NCBI GenBank assembly: GCA_022828595.1
Contig: JAKGHH010000001.1
Location: 125,934,999-125,998,998 of the forward strand
DNA length: 64,000 nt
Reading direction: 5' to 3'
DNA from: Nelumbo lutea
Lineage: Eukaryota; Streptophyta; Magnoliopsida; Proteales; Nelumbonaceae
Under the pieces are notes generated by a model that saw only the letters and a list, made by a program, of their open reading frames with translations, was not told the DNA's origin and searched no databases. The position numbers and the translations under genes were made by a program. Each line of letters starts with the position of its first letter. The first letter of the stretch is position 1. Of this stretch, positions 45,459-55,857 are shown one piece after another.

Positions 45459-45537
45459 CCATGCAACACAAAGTGTTGGTCTTCTCTCATACACCTTTTT
45501 GAGGAGAACTGGACAGGATGATGTGATTGTTCCAATG
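45459..45537 (+). CDS. MORC1: MORC exon 5
   Basis: The exon is 79 bases between ttctag and gtgatt. It completes the split Ser codon and reads HATQSVGLLSYTFLRRTGQD then DVIVPM, ending in phase 0. TQSVGLLSYTFL..TGQDDV is a well conserved MORC block joining the ATPase to the transducer region. Intron 4 before it (40612-45458) contains LINE-G nested in LINE-H. Confidence 0.9.
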
Positions 45538-45678
45538 GTGATTTTTTTTTTCTTTTGTTTCTTCCTCTTTTTTGTCTTATTCTTTTTTCTTTTTAATGGG
45601 AAATGATTTCCAAATAATCTGTTCTGGATTGTATTATTTTTTTTCTTTCTCAAACTCCAAACTTGATCTTCAATGCAG

Positions 45679-45807
45679 GTTGATTTTGAACTTTCTGAGC
45701 ATTGTGCAGAACCAATAATTTTCAGCTCACAAGATGATTGGGCTGCAAACTTGAAAATTATCTTGGGATGGTCTCCCTTTGGGTCAAAGGAGGAGCTTAT
45801 GCTGCAG
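45679..45807 (+). CDS. MORC1: MORC exon 6
   Basis: The exon is 129 bases (43 codons, phase 0 to 0) between tgcag and gttctt. It reads from VDFELSEHCAEPIIFSS to WSPFGSKEELMLQ. W-[ST]-P-[FY]-x(2)-[ED]-x-EL near the end is the usual MORC signature preceding the FDD motif. The upstream intron is only 141 bases. Confidence 0.9.
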
Positions 45808-46392
45808 GTTCTTTTGAGTAAATGTTTTTCTTTCCTAAGTGGTGATTGTGTTCTATTACTTGGTCTTGAACTCTTGATAGAATTCTACATTCTACCATAT
45901 GCGTGCTTTCTTTCATGATGATAACTGCTCTTCTTCCCCAGCTGTATTGCCCTCACTGTTTTATCTTCTTTAATATACAATCTTTTTTTTTTAGAATTGC
46001 CCAAAATGTGTAGGCTTTGTTTTGTCCACCAAGCAGCTCTTGGGGTGTTCCCTTGTCAACTTATTCTTATATATTCTCCTTGTACTTTAAAGAGTTTTCT
46101 TTAGTGCACTCTGTTAATTGGTTCTCATCACTTATATTGCAATCTGTTCAAGGCCCTACTTTTATTTTGTTATATATTTTACTTTTTGGACCTGTTACGT
46201 ACCTTTTCTTTTGGTATACCATGCTTTATTTTCATTGATTGAGTTTAACAATGAAATGAATGGTAAATTTGTGCTTGTTTGTTCTACTGACTTGCTTCAT
46301 TTTCTCCAGAATTATTAATAGGATAGGTTTTGCATAAGGTTGTAGAATGTAATTTCACTGCACTTGAACTAATATATTTTTCCTCATTTCAG
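45808..46392. other. MORC intron 6
   Basis: A 585-base intron without recognisable elements. Short open frames in it are T-rich translations with no motif. Confidence 0.55.
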
Positions 46393-46491
46393 TTTGATGA
46401 TATTGGACCTCATGGAACAAAAATTATAATATTCAACCTATGGCTTAATGATGATGGCTTGCTGGAATTGGATTTTGATAATGATGATGAG
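46393..46491 (+). CDS. MORC1: MORC exon 7 (FDDIGPHGTK)
   Basis: The exon is 99 bases (33 codons, phase 0 to 0) between tttcag and gtatgt. It reads FDDIGPHGTKIIIFNLWLND then DGLLELDFDNDDE. The G-x-HGTK motif is the conserved end of the GHKL fold and its Lys contacts phosphate. Frame intact. A short CT microsatellite lies ~65 bases into the following intron. Confidence 0.92.
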
Positions 46492-46552
46492 GTATGTTGG
46501 GTTCTATTTAGTGATGCATTTGCTGTTACTTTTATGTCTCTTCATATACGTG

Positions 46553-46555
<3 letters not shown>

Positions 46556-46590
<35 letters not shown>

Positions 46591-46596
46591 CTCTCT
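46556..46596. repeat. (CT)n microsatellite
   Basis: About 14 uninterrupted CT units plus imperfect continuation, 65 bases after the exon 7 donor. Confidence 0.9.
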
Positions 46597-47180
46597 TGCA
46601 TGAGCTAACTAACAGGAGACACGATGCTGGTCTAGTCCAGCAATTGCAAAACTTAGGCAACTCTTTGCGTAGGTGATTACTAGGTGTTGTCTATTAAATG
46701 TTGTGTAGTAAATGATGCTAAAGTTTTCCATACATATATCAGAAAACATTTCCCTTAGAAAAATAAAGATATTTCTATTTTTTGTCTCTATTATGGCAAT
46801 ATATGGATCAGATTTGGATTGGATCCAAGTATATTGAAAATTTAATTGATCCATATTTGCAATATGTATTCTGTCCTTAATAAAATATAAAATATCTTTC
46901 ATAATTTAATGTGCCTTGAACCTACATTTTTGTAGTCAGGAAATAGGAAGACAGTACTCAAACAAATGTTATTAACATAAGTACATTCTTATATGCATAG
47001 ATATACAAACTGATGTTATTAGTAGGTATATACATACACTAAGATATACTCACAATACATACACACATACAGAGGAGGGGGATCTATCATATCACTTTAA
47101 ATTCTTCTCCAGTATGCTATCCTATTTATACTTTGTCGAGAGAACTATCAGGACTGGCCATTAGACTGTGGGTTCTTTGT
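46597..47180. other. MORC intron 7, nothing recognised
   Basis: AT-rich intronic sequence including a run of TACATA/ATACACA words around 47030-47070. Confidence 0.4.
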
Positions 47181-47187
47181 TTTAGCC

Positions 47188-47290
47188 AATGTTTTAGAAA
47201 CCAACCTGGAAACAGTACCACTTTTTCTTCCAGGTCCCAGGCCAGTGGTTTAACCGCTGGGTCAAGTGGGTCAGTCTGTGATGTCATAAA
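47188..47290. repeat. Possible MITE end with GGTTT/AAACC words
   Basis: aatgttttagaaaccaacct and tggtttaaccgctgggtcaa resemble the ends of the small hAT-like repeats in this intron, but no second end or target duplication was found. Confidence 0.35.
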
Positions 47291-47420
47291 TATATTAATA
47301 TTTAAATTCTAAAAAATAGATAAAATGAAGAAAATGTAAAAAGTGCCAAAACAGAAGTTAGAAGAATGATTGATAAGAGGAAAAAAGAGGGAGAAGTTAG
47401 AAGAAAAAAAACCCTCTTTT

Positions 47421-47740
47421 GTTCACTGATATTGCCTAAACAATCAAAGAAAAAAAGGAAGAGTATCATTTGTTATTGCCTAAACAACCAAAGAAATTAA
47501 GAGCACCTCTTTCTTTCACTGCTATTGCATAAACAACCAAAGAAGAAAGAAAGAGGATCATCTGCTATTGCCTAATGTCCCAAGAAATTAAGAACCCTGG
47601 TCCGTTCACTGCTATTACCGAAACAATCAAAAAACAAAAGGAAAAGGACCATCTTTTATTGTTAAGAACCCTTCTTCCTTTAGCTGCTATTGCCTAAGCA
47701 ATCAATGAAAAAAATGCATAGGATCATCTTTTATTACATC
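47421..47740. repeat. Degenerate tandem repeat, 4 units of ~86-94 bases
   Basis: Units start at ttcactgatattgcctaaac (47421), ttcactgctattgcataaac (47515), ttcactgctattaccgaaac (47605) and tagctgctattgcctaagc (47691). Each continues with aancaaagaa and aggatcat.tnttattgc. Periods are 94, 90 and 86. Confidence 0.75.
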
Positions 47741-47759
47741 CTCTAATTAACTCCAAAAC

Positions 47760-49990
47760 TGTTCCCAGAAGACAACATTGTTCCCCAAAGCATTGTAAGA
47801 CCAATGTCCATAGTTGATGAGAGAATTTATGGTGAATATAAAGGTGATTCGAAGATTGTGTATTCATTGCACAAGGAACGGGCATTATTATCCAGAATCA
47901 TTCCTCTTCTTACTATCAGAGTAGCAGGTCTTTTGTTAAGCATCTACCAACTGAAGTCATCCAAACCAAGAAAGCCACCTTTTGATGGGAAGCCAGAGTT
48001 CCATATTTTAGTTAGCCCCAGGAAAGTGATTAGATTGTAATTTGCCCTTTTTGATTTCCACACCCTTTCATCCTCTTCCATTGGGTTTGACTTGATGAAT
48101 TGCAAGTTTTCAACTGTCTTGTTAATTAAACCATTGAGTTTATTTCTCGAATCACAATTGCTCATATTTCTTTTGAATGATGGTCCTCATATCACTTCAT
48201 TAGTCATCAGCTCAAATCAATCCTCCATTTCAACATTTCTGTGTTGGGCTATTTCATATAAGGTAGGAACTTGCTCTTCATGCGTAGATTCTCTGCGCCA
48301 CTTTAACAGTCCAGAGTTTCACCCTTCTACCATCTCCAATCTTACATTTGATTCCCTTTAGGAAAGCAGAGAGTATTTTCTGAATGCCACCCCAATTCTA
48401 CACCCCAATGGAGAAAGAGAAGGTCTTGTATCCCATCAATTGTTGCTAAAGCCATAACCACTTACCACGAAGTGCTTTGTTTGTTTTCCTTATTTTTCCA
48501 AGTCCCAGCCTACCAAATTTTGTTGCCATGCAAACCTTGTTCCAATTCACAAAGTAGAATTTGGAGCTATCATTCCAGCCAACCCATAAAAAATCTCATT
48601 CTTTTATCCATTTGCTTTGCCACTGATGAGGAAGTTTGAAATAGGGACAAATGATATATTGGGAAGGATGAAAGTACACTTGTTAAAAGTGTGAGTTTGT
48701 CCCCTTTTGAGAGATATTTTGATTTACACATGGCTAGATTCTTGTCAAATCTTTCAACAACATCCCATATCTTCCTGGAATTGCATTTTGCACCAAGAGG
48801 TAGTACCAACTATGAGGTTGGTAACTTTCCAAGTAAGCTCGGTCTTGGATAGGTTTATTTCCAAATTTAATGCTGTCTCAGACTCTCAATCCATATTAAG
48901 ATATGCCCCAAGTAGATAATTTGGTGTAGAGATGCATCACAGAGGACTAGGGTATCATCTACAAACTGGGGTGATGGATATTTTCTCTGGGTTCTTACCC
49001 AACTTAAAGTCCTAAATGAAACCACCTTCAACTGCTATATATGTCAAGGTTCAAAAAATCGACATGTATCGGCCTGTATCGGCCAATACGTATCATATCG
49101 GGAACACCCCAATATGCCTCTACAGAGGGTGTATTGGGGTTTTGACTGGTTCAGGAAGTGGAGGAACCTTAAACCGCCCCCCCTGAACTGGATTTGAAAA
49201 AAAAAACAGTTAAAAAAAGTAAAAAAAGTACTGATACTACCCGATACGCCCCTACCGGCGTATCGATATTTAGAATCTTGATTCTACATAATGTTTCCAT
49301 CACATAGATAAAAAGAGAAGGTGAAATTGAGTTTCCTTGTCTCAATCCTCCTAAGCTTTTAAATCTTCCATATGAAGCATTATTGAATAGGATAGATAAG
49401 GCTGGTGTAGAAATACATATCTTGAACTGGTTTCTTTGTTTGGATGGCAATTTCATTCCTTCCCAAATGTAGTATAAGAAGCTCCAACTAACATGATCAT
49501 AATCTTTTCCTAAATTTGCCTTAAATAAGTTTCCATTTCTTCCTTCTCTTTGCTGTGAGTCAAATAAGCTCATTGGCAATAAGAGTGCCATTCAAAATTT
49601 GCCTTCTGTCCACAAAATCACCATGACAAGAGGAAATGATTTTGCCCATTACTTTCTTCATTTTTAATGTCGAGGCTTTAGAGAGGATTTTATGAACACT
49701 TTGGGCCCAAAGTGATAAATGTGGAGAATCATAAAAAAAAGTGATAAATGTGGAGTTTAAACACCTTTAAAGAGTAGCTTTTGAGTGAAATTCTTCAAAA
49801 ACTTTCAGTAGATCTTTTTGGAGGTAGTTTCAACCATTCTTATAAAATTTCATTGTGAAGCCATTATGTCCTAGTGCTTTATCTCCTTCCATTTGTTTTA
49901 TTGCTTCCCAAACTTCCTTGTCAGAGAAAAGCTTTTCCAATTCTAGTGCTTCCTCATTAGAGATGTTGTCTATGTGTAACCCATTTAGCC
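47760..49990 (-). mobile_element. LINE-E (-), carrying a MITE
   Basis: On the minus strand: EEALELEKLFSDKEVWEAIK then QMEGDKALGHNGF (~49940-49850), VDRRQILNGTLIANELI (~49590), ANLGKDYDHVSWSFL, SLGGLRQGNSISPSLFIYVM ETL (~49290-49350). Then FVDDTLVLCDAS-type box (~48950), KLTLLTSVLSSFPIYHL, MRFFMGWLEWN, LGKIRKTNKALRGKWLW and a decayed zf-RVT (~47990-47840). Stops throughout. It is a different family from LINE-A/B/G and the same as LINE-D. Confidence 0.75.
49045..49280. mobile_element. hAT-like MITE, family T (copy 1)
   Basis: 236 bp from CAAGGTTC to AGAATCTTG, containing runs of tatcgg/ccgata words (gtatcggcctgtatcggcc, gatacgcccctaccggcg). It aligns with 57325-57530. It interrupts LINE-E between the RT boxes METLCR and AVEGGFI. 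No clear target duplication remains. Confidence 0.72.
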
Positions 49991-51000
49991 TAGGGTGAAT
50001 GGGTTAAACATAAATAGAATTTATGATGAGGAAGCACTTGAACTGGAAAAACCATTCGTTGAAGAGGAAATATGAACATGGAAGGTGACAAGGCACCAGG
50101 TCTTCATGGGCTTTATAGAATTTTTTATGAGATTGCTTGGCAATTTCTCAAACAAGACATAATGAGAGTATTTGAGATTTTCATTCGAAGGCTGCTCTAG
50201 AAAGATTTTTTTTTTTTGATGAGCAACACAAAAACAGAATTTTATTAAGGATAATAACCAGCAGAATACAACAAGAAGTTGTGAGAAAAAGCAAACCCAT
50301 TACAGAATTAATCCCCCATCTGAACTACAAATATGCTCAAAACGTCTGTTCTCTGAGACCCCTGCTTAGTAAGACCATCTGCCAAGCTGTTGGCTGATCT
50401 TCTGACCAATCTAATTTGAACATTCATATCTTCATATCTTTTTGAAAGCCATTTAAAGCGCTGGAACTCATATATCAACTGCTAAGTTACTTCACCTTTT
50501 TTCAGCCACCCCACTACAATTTTCAAGTCACCTTCAATGATCGGCCTACCAACTCCCATTTCCTTGGATTTCTCAATCCCAAAGAGTGCTGCTAGGAATT
50601 CTGCTCTGGCTGAACCACCCTGCTCAATTGGGCCTGAGAACAAGGCACAAATAGCACCACCCTTATCTCTTAGTACTCCAATTACTAAGGGACCTCCACA
50701 CTGCTACCATCAAAATTCAGTTTCAACCATCCTTCGACTGGGAGTGACCAAACCTCTAGAATGATGTTTTAACTGTACTTTCATTACTTTGGTCCTAAAG
50801 AAAGAAGGAACTTATGAATAAAAGACTATAGGCCCATTTGTCTAATTGGGACTGTCTGTAGAATCCTCTCTGAAGTCTTGGCCTCAAAAGTGAAGCAAGT
50901 TATAGGCAAAATCCTTTCTGATTCACAAGGGCCTTTGTAAAGGGGAAACAAATATTAGATGGAGTTCTTAACTTATTGAATCTGACCAAGACCACCCAAA
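49991..51000 (+). mobile_element. LINE-D (+), split by LINE-C
   Basis: EEALELEKPFVEEEI then NMEGDKAPGLHGLYRIFYEI at ~50025-50130. The frame resumes after LINE-C with FITLVLKKEGT (~50780), a decayed RPI-like region, and GKILSDSQGPFVKGKQILDG (~50905). It is the same family as LINE-E, in the opposite direction, starting at almost the same internal point. Confidence 0.65.
50195..50770 (-). mobile_element. LINE-C (-), RNase H end, inserted in LINE-D
   Basis: A poly-T at 50206-50217 is the reversed poly-A. On the minus strand RNase H is readable: VIGVLRDKGGAICALFSGPI, ARAEFLAALFGIEKSKEMGV, PIIEGDLKIVVGWLKKGEV, RSANSLADGLTKQGS. The flanks ctctagaaagatttttt (50195-50211) and ctctagaatgatgtttt (50754-50770) are a degenerate 17-bp target duplication. 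Confidence 0.75.
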
Positions 51001-51068
51001 TGCAACGACCTTCCCAGCCTCAACTTGGGGCTTCTTGGCTGCTATCAGATTCCTTCTTGAGAACAGTT

Positions 51069-51287
51069 TCAACATCTTTTGTTTCTGGATGTGAAAAGGA
51101 ATAAACCAGCATTCAATCTTCTAACATCAATAAGACCCCCATCACACCACTCTGTTTTTTCCCAACCCAAAACATCAAGTTCTTCCTGATCAGAATTGAT
51201 AAACCTAACCACTAGACATGACTCTAGCCATTTCAATCTTTCCTTCAACCTGTCAACCTCCTTTACAACAACTCCAACCAACACCAT
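51069..51287 (-). pseudogene. LINE ORF1-like fragment (-)
   Basis: A 72-codon open frame with EVDRLKERLKWLESCLVVRF, then INSDQEELDVLGWEKTEW and DVRRLNAGLFLFTSRNK. This resembles the DUF4283-type N-terminal domain of plant LINE ORF1 proteins (LVGRF...V..LN.GLFLF). Assignment is tentative. Confidence 0.4.
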
Positions 51288-51409
51288 TGCAAGTTCTGCA
51301 CAACCTAAAACGATTCAACAGCAGAGCATAGTTATCAAGGTGACGCCTTAGGTGAAGGTGTTCTTGGAGGGTCACCTTGTCCAAACGCCTTAGGTGATAA
51401 GGTGTTTGT

Positions 51410-51913
51410 CCAAAGAAATGCTGCTGAAAGAAGGTCTTGATCTCCCAGATTGGAGGTGCTGTTTTTGCAATATACAAGTAGAACCTTCCGGGCATCTCTT
51501 CCTTCATTGCAAGTTTAGTTCTGCAGTTTGGTCACACTTCTTCAAATCCCTGAATCTAAGCTGGTGCATGTTGGCCTCAGAGCTCTTCTAGAGCTGTGGC
51601 ATATTCAGGAGCTGTCGAAGAAGGAAAGTTATGCTGGACTTTCATCCCTCCGGCAGTGCTGTGGGCTGTGTGGTCAGAAAGGAACAATAGGATTTTTGAG
51701 AAAAAATCTACTACTGAAGCCAAGGTCATTAACTTGGCAATAGAGATTTTGAGAAGTTGGATGTCTATACATACTGTTTTTAGAGAGAGTATATTTGATT
51801 ATACTTTTTTGAGGATGGCCATTTTTTGAGGTCCTTCATTTTGTACAGATTCTCATTGTACACAGGACCTTATATTAATACAAGCATACTTTACCTTTTT
51901 CAAAAAAAAAAAA
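51410..51913 (+). mobile_element. LINE-F 3' end (+), zf-RVT to poly-A
   Basis: LLKEGLDLPDWRCCFCNIQV, HLFLHCKFSSAVWSHFFKSL and AVLWAVWSERNNRIFEK form a plant LINE zf-RVT domain (C-x2-C...H...C). The element ends in tttttcaaaaaaaaaaaa at ~51900-51913. No RNase H follows, so it belongs to a LINE type without that domain. Confidence 0.75.
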
Positions 51914-52246
51914 ATATGCAAGACACCATTCAATATTTTTATGTTTTTAATAGTAGTACAGTAGATACTATTAGACTAAATTATTCGTATTGTGGGTTTA
52001 TAGTATAAATATTATTATTCTTATACTATTTTTTATTATTTTCTTATTTATTTGGGTTTAATCAACGCATAAGTCTTGAACCCTTTAGGACTTCAAAAAC
52101 AATCAATAGGACTTCTTATTTTTCTTTCCTTATGTTTTGTATCTTTTCTTTCCTTTAATATTTTTCTTCTCATAAATACGGGGTTTATACTTATTTCATG
52201 AGAATTATGGTAATTATTGTTAAAGATCACTACTTATTACTATGAA
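51914..52246. other. AT-rich intron 7 segment
   Basis: No element recognised apart from lying between LINE-F and the AT-rich hAT-like repeat. Confidence 0.4.
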
Positions 52247-53305
52247 CAAGGTTTCAAATGTCGATGTCGATGGAAATGTCGCTTACCAAAATATAGGACA
52301 TATGCCGGAAATGTCAGAAATGTCGAGGGGAAATATTGTAAAAATTAGAGACGTTGTGGAAATATTATGAAATATGTGGAAATATGCAATGATATTTTGT
52401 AAAATGATAAAAGAAGCATTAATACATATTTCTAGACTATTATCTTATTCCCAACCATTATATAAAGCTAAGAAACTATGATCAATAACAAATTAGTAAA
52501 TGAGGATTTACTGATTTATTATGCATTTTGATGTTTTTACATGGTTATCTGATATTTTCTTTTCTTATTTTTAATTCTGATTCATTATAAATTCTAATAT
52601 ATTTATTTCACACTAGTAAATAGAAATACATTTATTCTGATTTTTTTAAATATTAAAGTTATAATACATTATGCTTTACTATAAATTTAATAAACTGATT
52701 CTCCTTTTTGTAGTATGAAGATTATGATAAATTCTGATTTCTTATAAAACTTAATGAATTTATTATGATTTTTAATACTAAATTTATAATAAATTATGAT
52801 TTAGTATAAAATTTATTCTGATTTTTTATATTAAATGTAGAATATGATTTATTATAAAATTTAATAAACATTTCTGATTTTAATAAATATTTTAAAAAAT
52901 ACTAACTAGTTAATGTTTTATTACTTGAAAAATATTTTATGTTTTATAATATAAATTAACTAATATATTCTTTTGTTTTTATACTTTGCTAATTCTTTTT
53001 TATAAATATTTTTTTTGAAATATTAAATAGAAATTATTAATGGAATACTTTATATTAATATACTATATTATAATAATATAATATACTAATATATTATATT
53101 ATTAATTTACATTAGTCGACATCTTGTGGACATAATAGGAAAAACTGCATTTTTTTTTGTTATTTGGACCTATTTGGTAGGAAATGTCGATCGAAATAAT
53201 GTAATTTTTATATTACCATCTATTTTCATGTCGGTGAGCCTCGACATCGACATATGTCAAGCGACATTAGCGACATTTCGCAACATTTGAAACCATGAAT
53301 ATGAA
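52239..53305. mobile_element. AT-rich hAT-like element with CAAGGTTTCAAATGTCG ends
   Basis: The element 52247-53297 has GGTTTCAAATGTCG at the left, matched in inverted form by CGCAACATTTGAAACC at the right. Subterminal runs of atgtcg/cgacat words lie at both ends. The 8-base flanks ACTATGAA (52239-52246) and AATATGAA (53298-53305) differ at one base, as expected of an old hAT target duplication. The ~800-base core is extremely AT-rich (aattctgatttattataa-type repeats) and non-coding. Confidence 0.68.
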
Positions 53306-53411
53306 ACCTAAGGATCTACCCTAGGCTTTATATATATATATTTTTATTTTAAAAAACTAATTGCCTACCGCCTAGGTGACAAGGCACTCCCTATTGCCTA
53401 GCTTCATCTTG

Positions 53412-53871
53412 CAGAGGTTTAAGTTAAAAGGTTTAACTGGAATCTATGCAGTTAGAGGCCTCCATTCTATCAGAATATTCCTTTCTTGCATTGAAGATGC
53501 AGAGGTTTAAAGTTAAAAGGTCTAACTGGGGAGTATGATGTCTTATTTAGCAATAAGAATATGTTTTGGGAAGTACTTTGGTAGAGAATGGCCACTTTTT
53601 GCAAAAATGCCAAACGTTAGGACTGTATCCTGTTCAGTCTACCCCTTCCAAGACTCAGATGTTTGGGATGAACATTGAGCAATGGCTTTCTTTAGTATTT
53701 TTTAGGGCTCAGTTGTAAAGTACTTTTGGGGAGAGATGTAATTTCTATGCTGTCTTGAAGGTTTTGTTTACTTGTACATATTTATTTACATAATTAATAA
53801 ATTTAATATTTACTTATAAAAAATCTTAGCAATCTATTTTGGTGTTCTTTTCCAACACCTCTTGTTTGCAG
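53412..53871. other. MORC intron 7, last part
   Basis: It holds a repeated phrase, cagaggtttaagttaaaagg and cagaggtttaaagttaaaag (period ~90), and a stretch tgcaaaaatgccaaacgtta that recurs in altered form at ~54660. No gene. Confidence 0.45.
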
Positions 53872-53973
53872 GATATTCGTTTGAGGGATGAAACTGACCA
53901 TGGGAGGCCTTCTAGATCACGAAACAAATTAATTGAATCCCATATTTCTTATCGAATTCGTTATTCATTAAGG
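53872..53973 (+). CDS. MORC1: MORC exon 8 (DIRLRDE)
   Basis: The exon is 102 bases (34 codons) between tttgcag and gtgagc. It reads DIRLRDETDHGRPSRSRNKL then IESHISYRIRYSLR. DIRLRDE is the best clade indicator in the window: I recall it from MORC1/2-type proteins, while MORC4/7 have a different stretch. It follows a 7.4 kb transposon-filled intron. Confidence 0.9.
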
Positions 53974-54068
53974 GTGAGCTTTTGTTCTAATGATTTATGT
54001 GCACTTTCTTCACTGACTATGCATTTATTTATCTAATTAATGCTAATATATAATTTTCTTCCGTTCAG

Positions 54069-54218
54069 GCATATATTTCCATTCTATATCTCAGGAAGTT
54101 TACAAATTTTCATATTTCATTAAGGGGTAAACCAGTTGAGCAAATTACTATTGCTGACGAATTGAAGTTTCGGAAGGTCGTAACATACAGGCCACAACTT
54201 GGGATGACATCGAAAGAG
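54069..54218 (+). CDS. MORC1: MORC exon 9 (S5-like region)
   Basis: The exon is 150 bases (50 codons, phase 0) between ttcag and gtgaga, 95 bases after exon 8. It reads from AYISILYLRKFTNFHISLRG through KPVEQITIADELKF to YRPQLGMTSKE. AYISILYLR and I[SI]LRGKPVEQ are conserved MORC S5-domain strands. The following intron (54219-63124) contains Copia-D and smaller repeats. Confidence 0.9.
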
Positions 54219-54445
54219 GTGAGATGCTAGTGATATAAAAACTCCTCATGTTCCTTATCAGCTATGACATTCACTACACAAGAAAATTTCCATTAGGTTC
54301 CTCACAGATTCTTGGTCTGCATATATCAATGGTCCATTGAAATCCTGTATCAAAGCATGTCCTGTTCCATCATATTTTCTTGGATTCTGAAAAATTAGCA
54401 CTGATTAAGTCATTAAGATAAACCAACTAGTAATTAATTACAGGG

Positions 54446-54706
54446 GGCCATTGCAAGTAAAAGGTCATTACCGAATGTTGGTCCTACCTATATGGTGTCT
54501 TGGGAGGAGTGGACTGGATAGAGACCTAACCTTTGGTGTTTCTTTCTCTGCACAATTGGCCTCTCTCAGGCTCAGACTTGCATGCTCATGTTTGTTAACC
54601 TGAGATGTTACCATTACACCACCAGGGCCATTGCTTGGCGAGTTCAAGTCTGAGAGTGGCAAAAAATGCCAAAAGTTAGGTTGATATCCAATCTACCCCA
54701 CTACAT
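54446..54706 (-). mobile_element. tRNA-derived SINE-like sequence (-)
   Basis: On the minus strand ggtggtgtaatggtaacatc (box A-like, ~54610-54630) is followed by gcaagtctgagcc (weak box B, ~54570). The spacing is tRNA-like. The words gggccattgc at ~54446 and ~54626 might be flanking or internal repeats. Borders are uncertain. Confidence 0.42.
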
Positions 54707-55621
54707 TCAAAACCCTAGATAGCTGCATCCATTATTTGGTAATGACCCAAACTAATAGTTTGGCAAAACTAACAAATGTAGAAACAAATCCAAATGTATC
54801 TATTGGAATTATTTCACTTCTGATGCAATTTTTTATTAGATCATCCAATGTAGTAGAAGGCTGTTCCAGGTGAATATGACTGAATGTGCAGCAACTATAC
54901 CCTGAAAAAAGAGGTCATAAACTTAATCTTGATCAGGACAAGACAGATTTGGGTTACCATGGTTTTGGTGCTTAAGTACCTGTTTTGGATTACAATTTGA
55001 ACCATTGGAAAAATGTTTTTGTTATCTTCAATTTTAGAAATACAATTTGCTTGATAATAAGAAGTTAACCGTATTTTATTAGAAAATGATAGATATGACA
55101 TCATAGAGAAATGAACTCCACTTAGTGATTAAAAGCTCCTTCAATCAGACCCAGCCAACCTTTATTCTCTAGTCCAAAAATAAATGTACGAGTAGAGTAT
55201 AAATACAATTTAGCCCGTTTCACCCTTTCCTTGTCAATGAATCAGCCAACTTGTTTGCAGATCTTCCCAATTGAACAAGGCATTCATCCCATGGTCTACA
55301 GATCTCACTTCCTAGTGATTGATGAAACACCCATGGGCTGTCGCATCTGTAGTTGTCAAGCCACTAAAGCTAAACTAGATGACAAGGGAGCTCCTAGGGA
55401 TTATATGATTCTTTTGTAAATTAACTTGTTTTTTTTGATTGTTCCCCCCACCCCCAACCCCAAGCTAGCTTCCCTAGTTAAAATGGCAAATATCAAACAC
55501 TGAAAATTATCTAAAATGTACATCAAAAAGTGGTATTAAAAAAATGCTATGAAAAAGAATGTTATGAAGCCCATAGTAGTCTGTTAATACAAAGGGGGAG
55601 AAACAAGTTAACTGCAGAAAT
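54707..55621. other. MORC intron 9 with one coding-like open frame
   Basis: Mostly AT-rich. At 55231-55419 a + strand frame reads IEQGIHPMVYRSHFLVIDET then PMGCRICSCQATKAKLDD, preceded by a perfect-looking acceptor ttgtttgcag (55260). I do not recognise it and it does not match MORC. It may be a captured exon fragment. Confidence 0.35.
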
Positions 55622-55626
55622 ATACC

Positions 55627-55857
55627 TGTTGAATAAGCTAGTCTTACTTTAGTTTAGTGATGCAAGTTCACATATGTAATTTTACATTGTTTTATTATTT
55701 GAATGGTCGCCCTAATATAAATATCAAAAAGGCTGGCACTGCCAGCTGAGGTTTCTCTCCAAAACCATTTTTTCTCTTTCCTCTCTTCTCTCTTCTCTCT
55801 TCTCCCTCCTCTTCTCTCACTATTCTGAGATCCTGCTGCATGTTTACCAAGAAAACA
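55627..55857 (+). repeat. Copia-D 5' LTR
   Basis: 231 bp, tgttgaataagctagtctta at the start and accaagaaaaca at the end, CT-rich in the last third. The primer site follows without a spacer. Confidence 0.88.

Larger units (their letters stand above)
51336..53411. repeat. Possible hAT-like element with cgccttaggtg ends, interrupted twice
   Basis: The left end caaggtgacgccttaggtga (51336) with cacctt/aacgccttaggtg repeats, and the right end ctaccgcctaggtgacaagg ... ttcatcttg (53411), look like the two ends of one element. LINE-F and an AT-rich element (52247-53297) lie between. No target duplication found. Confidence 0.4.

Noticed and set aside
45283..45653. Frames of ~100 codons overlapping MORC exon 5 on both strands
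   Set aside because: They are read-through of intron and exon 5 in the same or antisense frame; the F- and K-rich parts are intron poly-T/poly-A.
53020..53110. Dense TA/AT repeats near 53040-53110 as an origin or matrix attachment region
   Set aside because: AT-rich core of a hAT-like element explains them; no independent signal.
54600..54640. tRNA-like stretch on the minus strand as a real tRNA gene
   Set aside because: Box B is degenerate and no acceptor stem closes; better explained as a SINE head.
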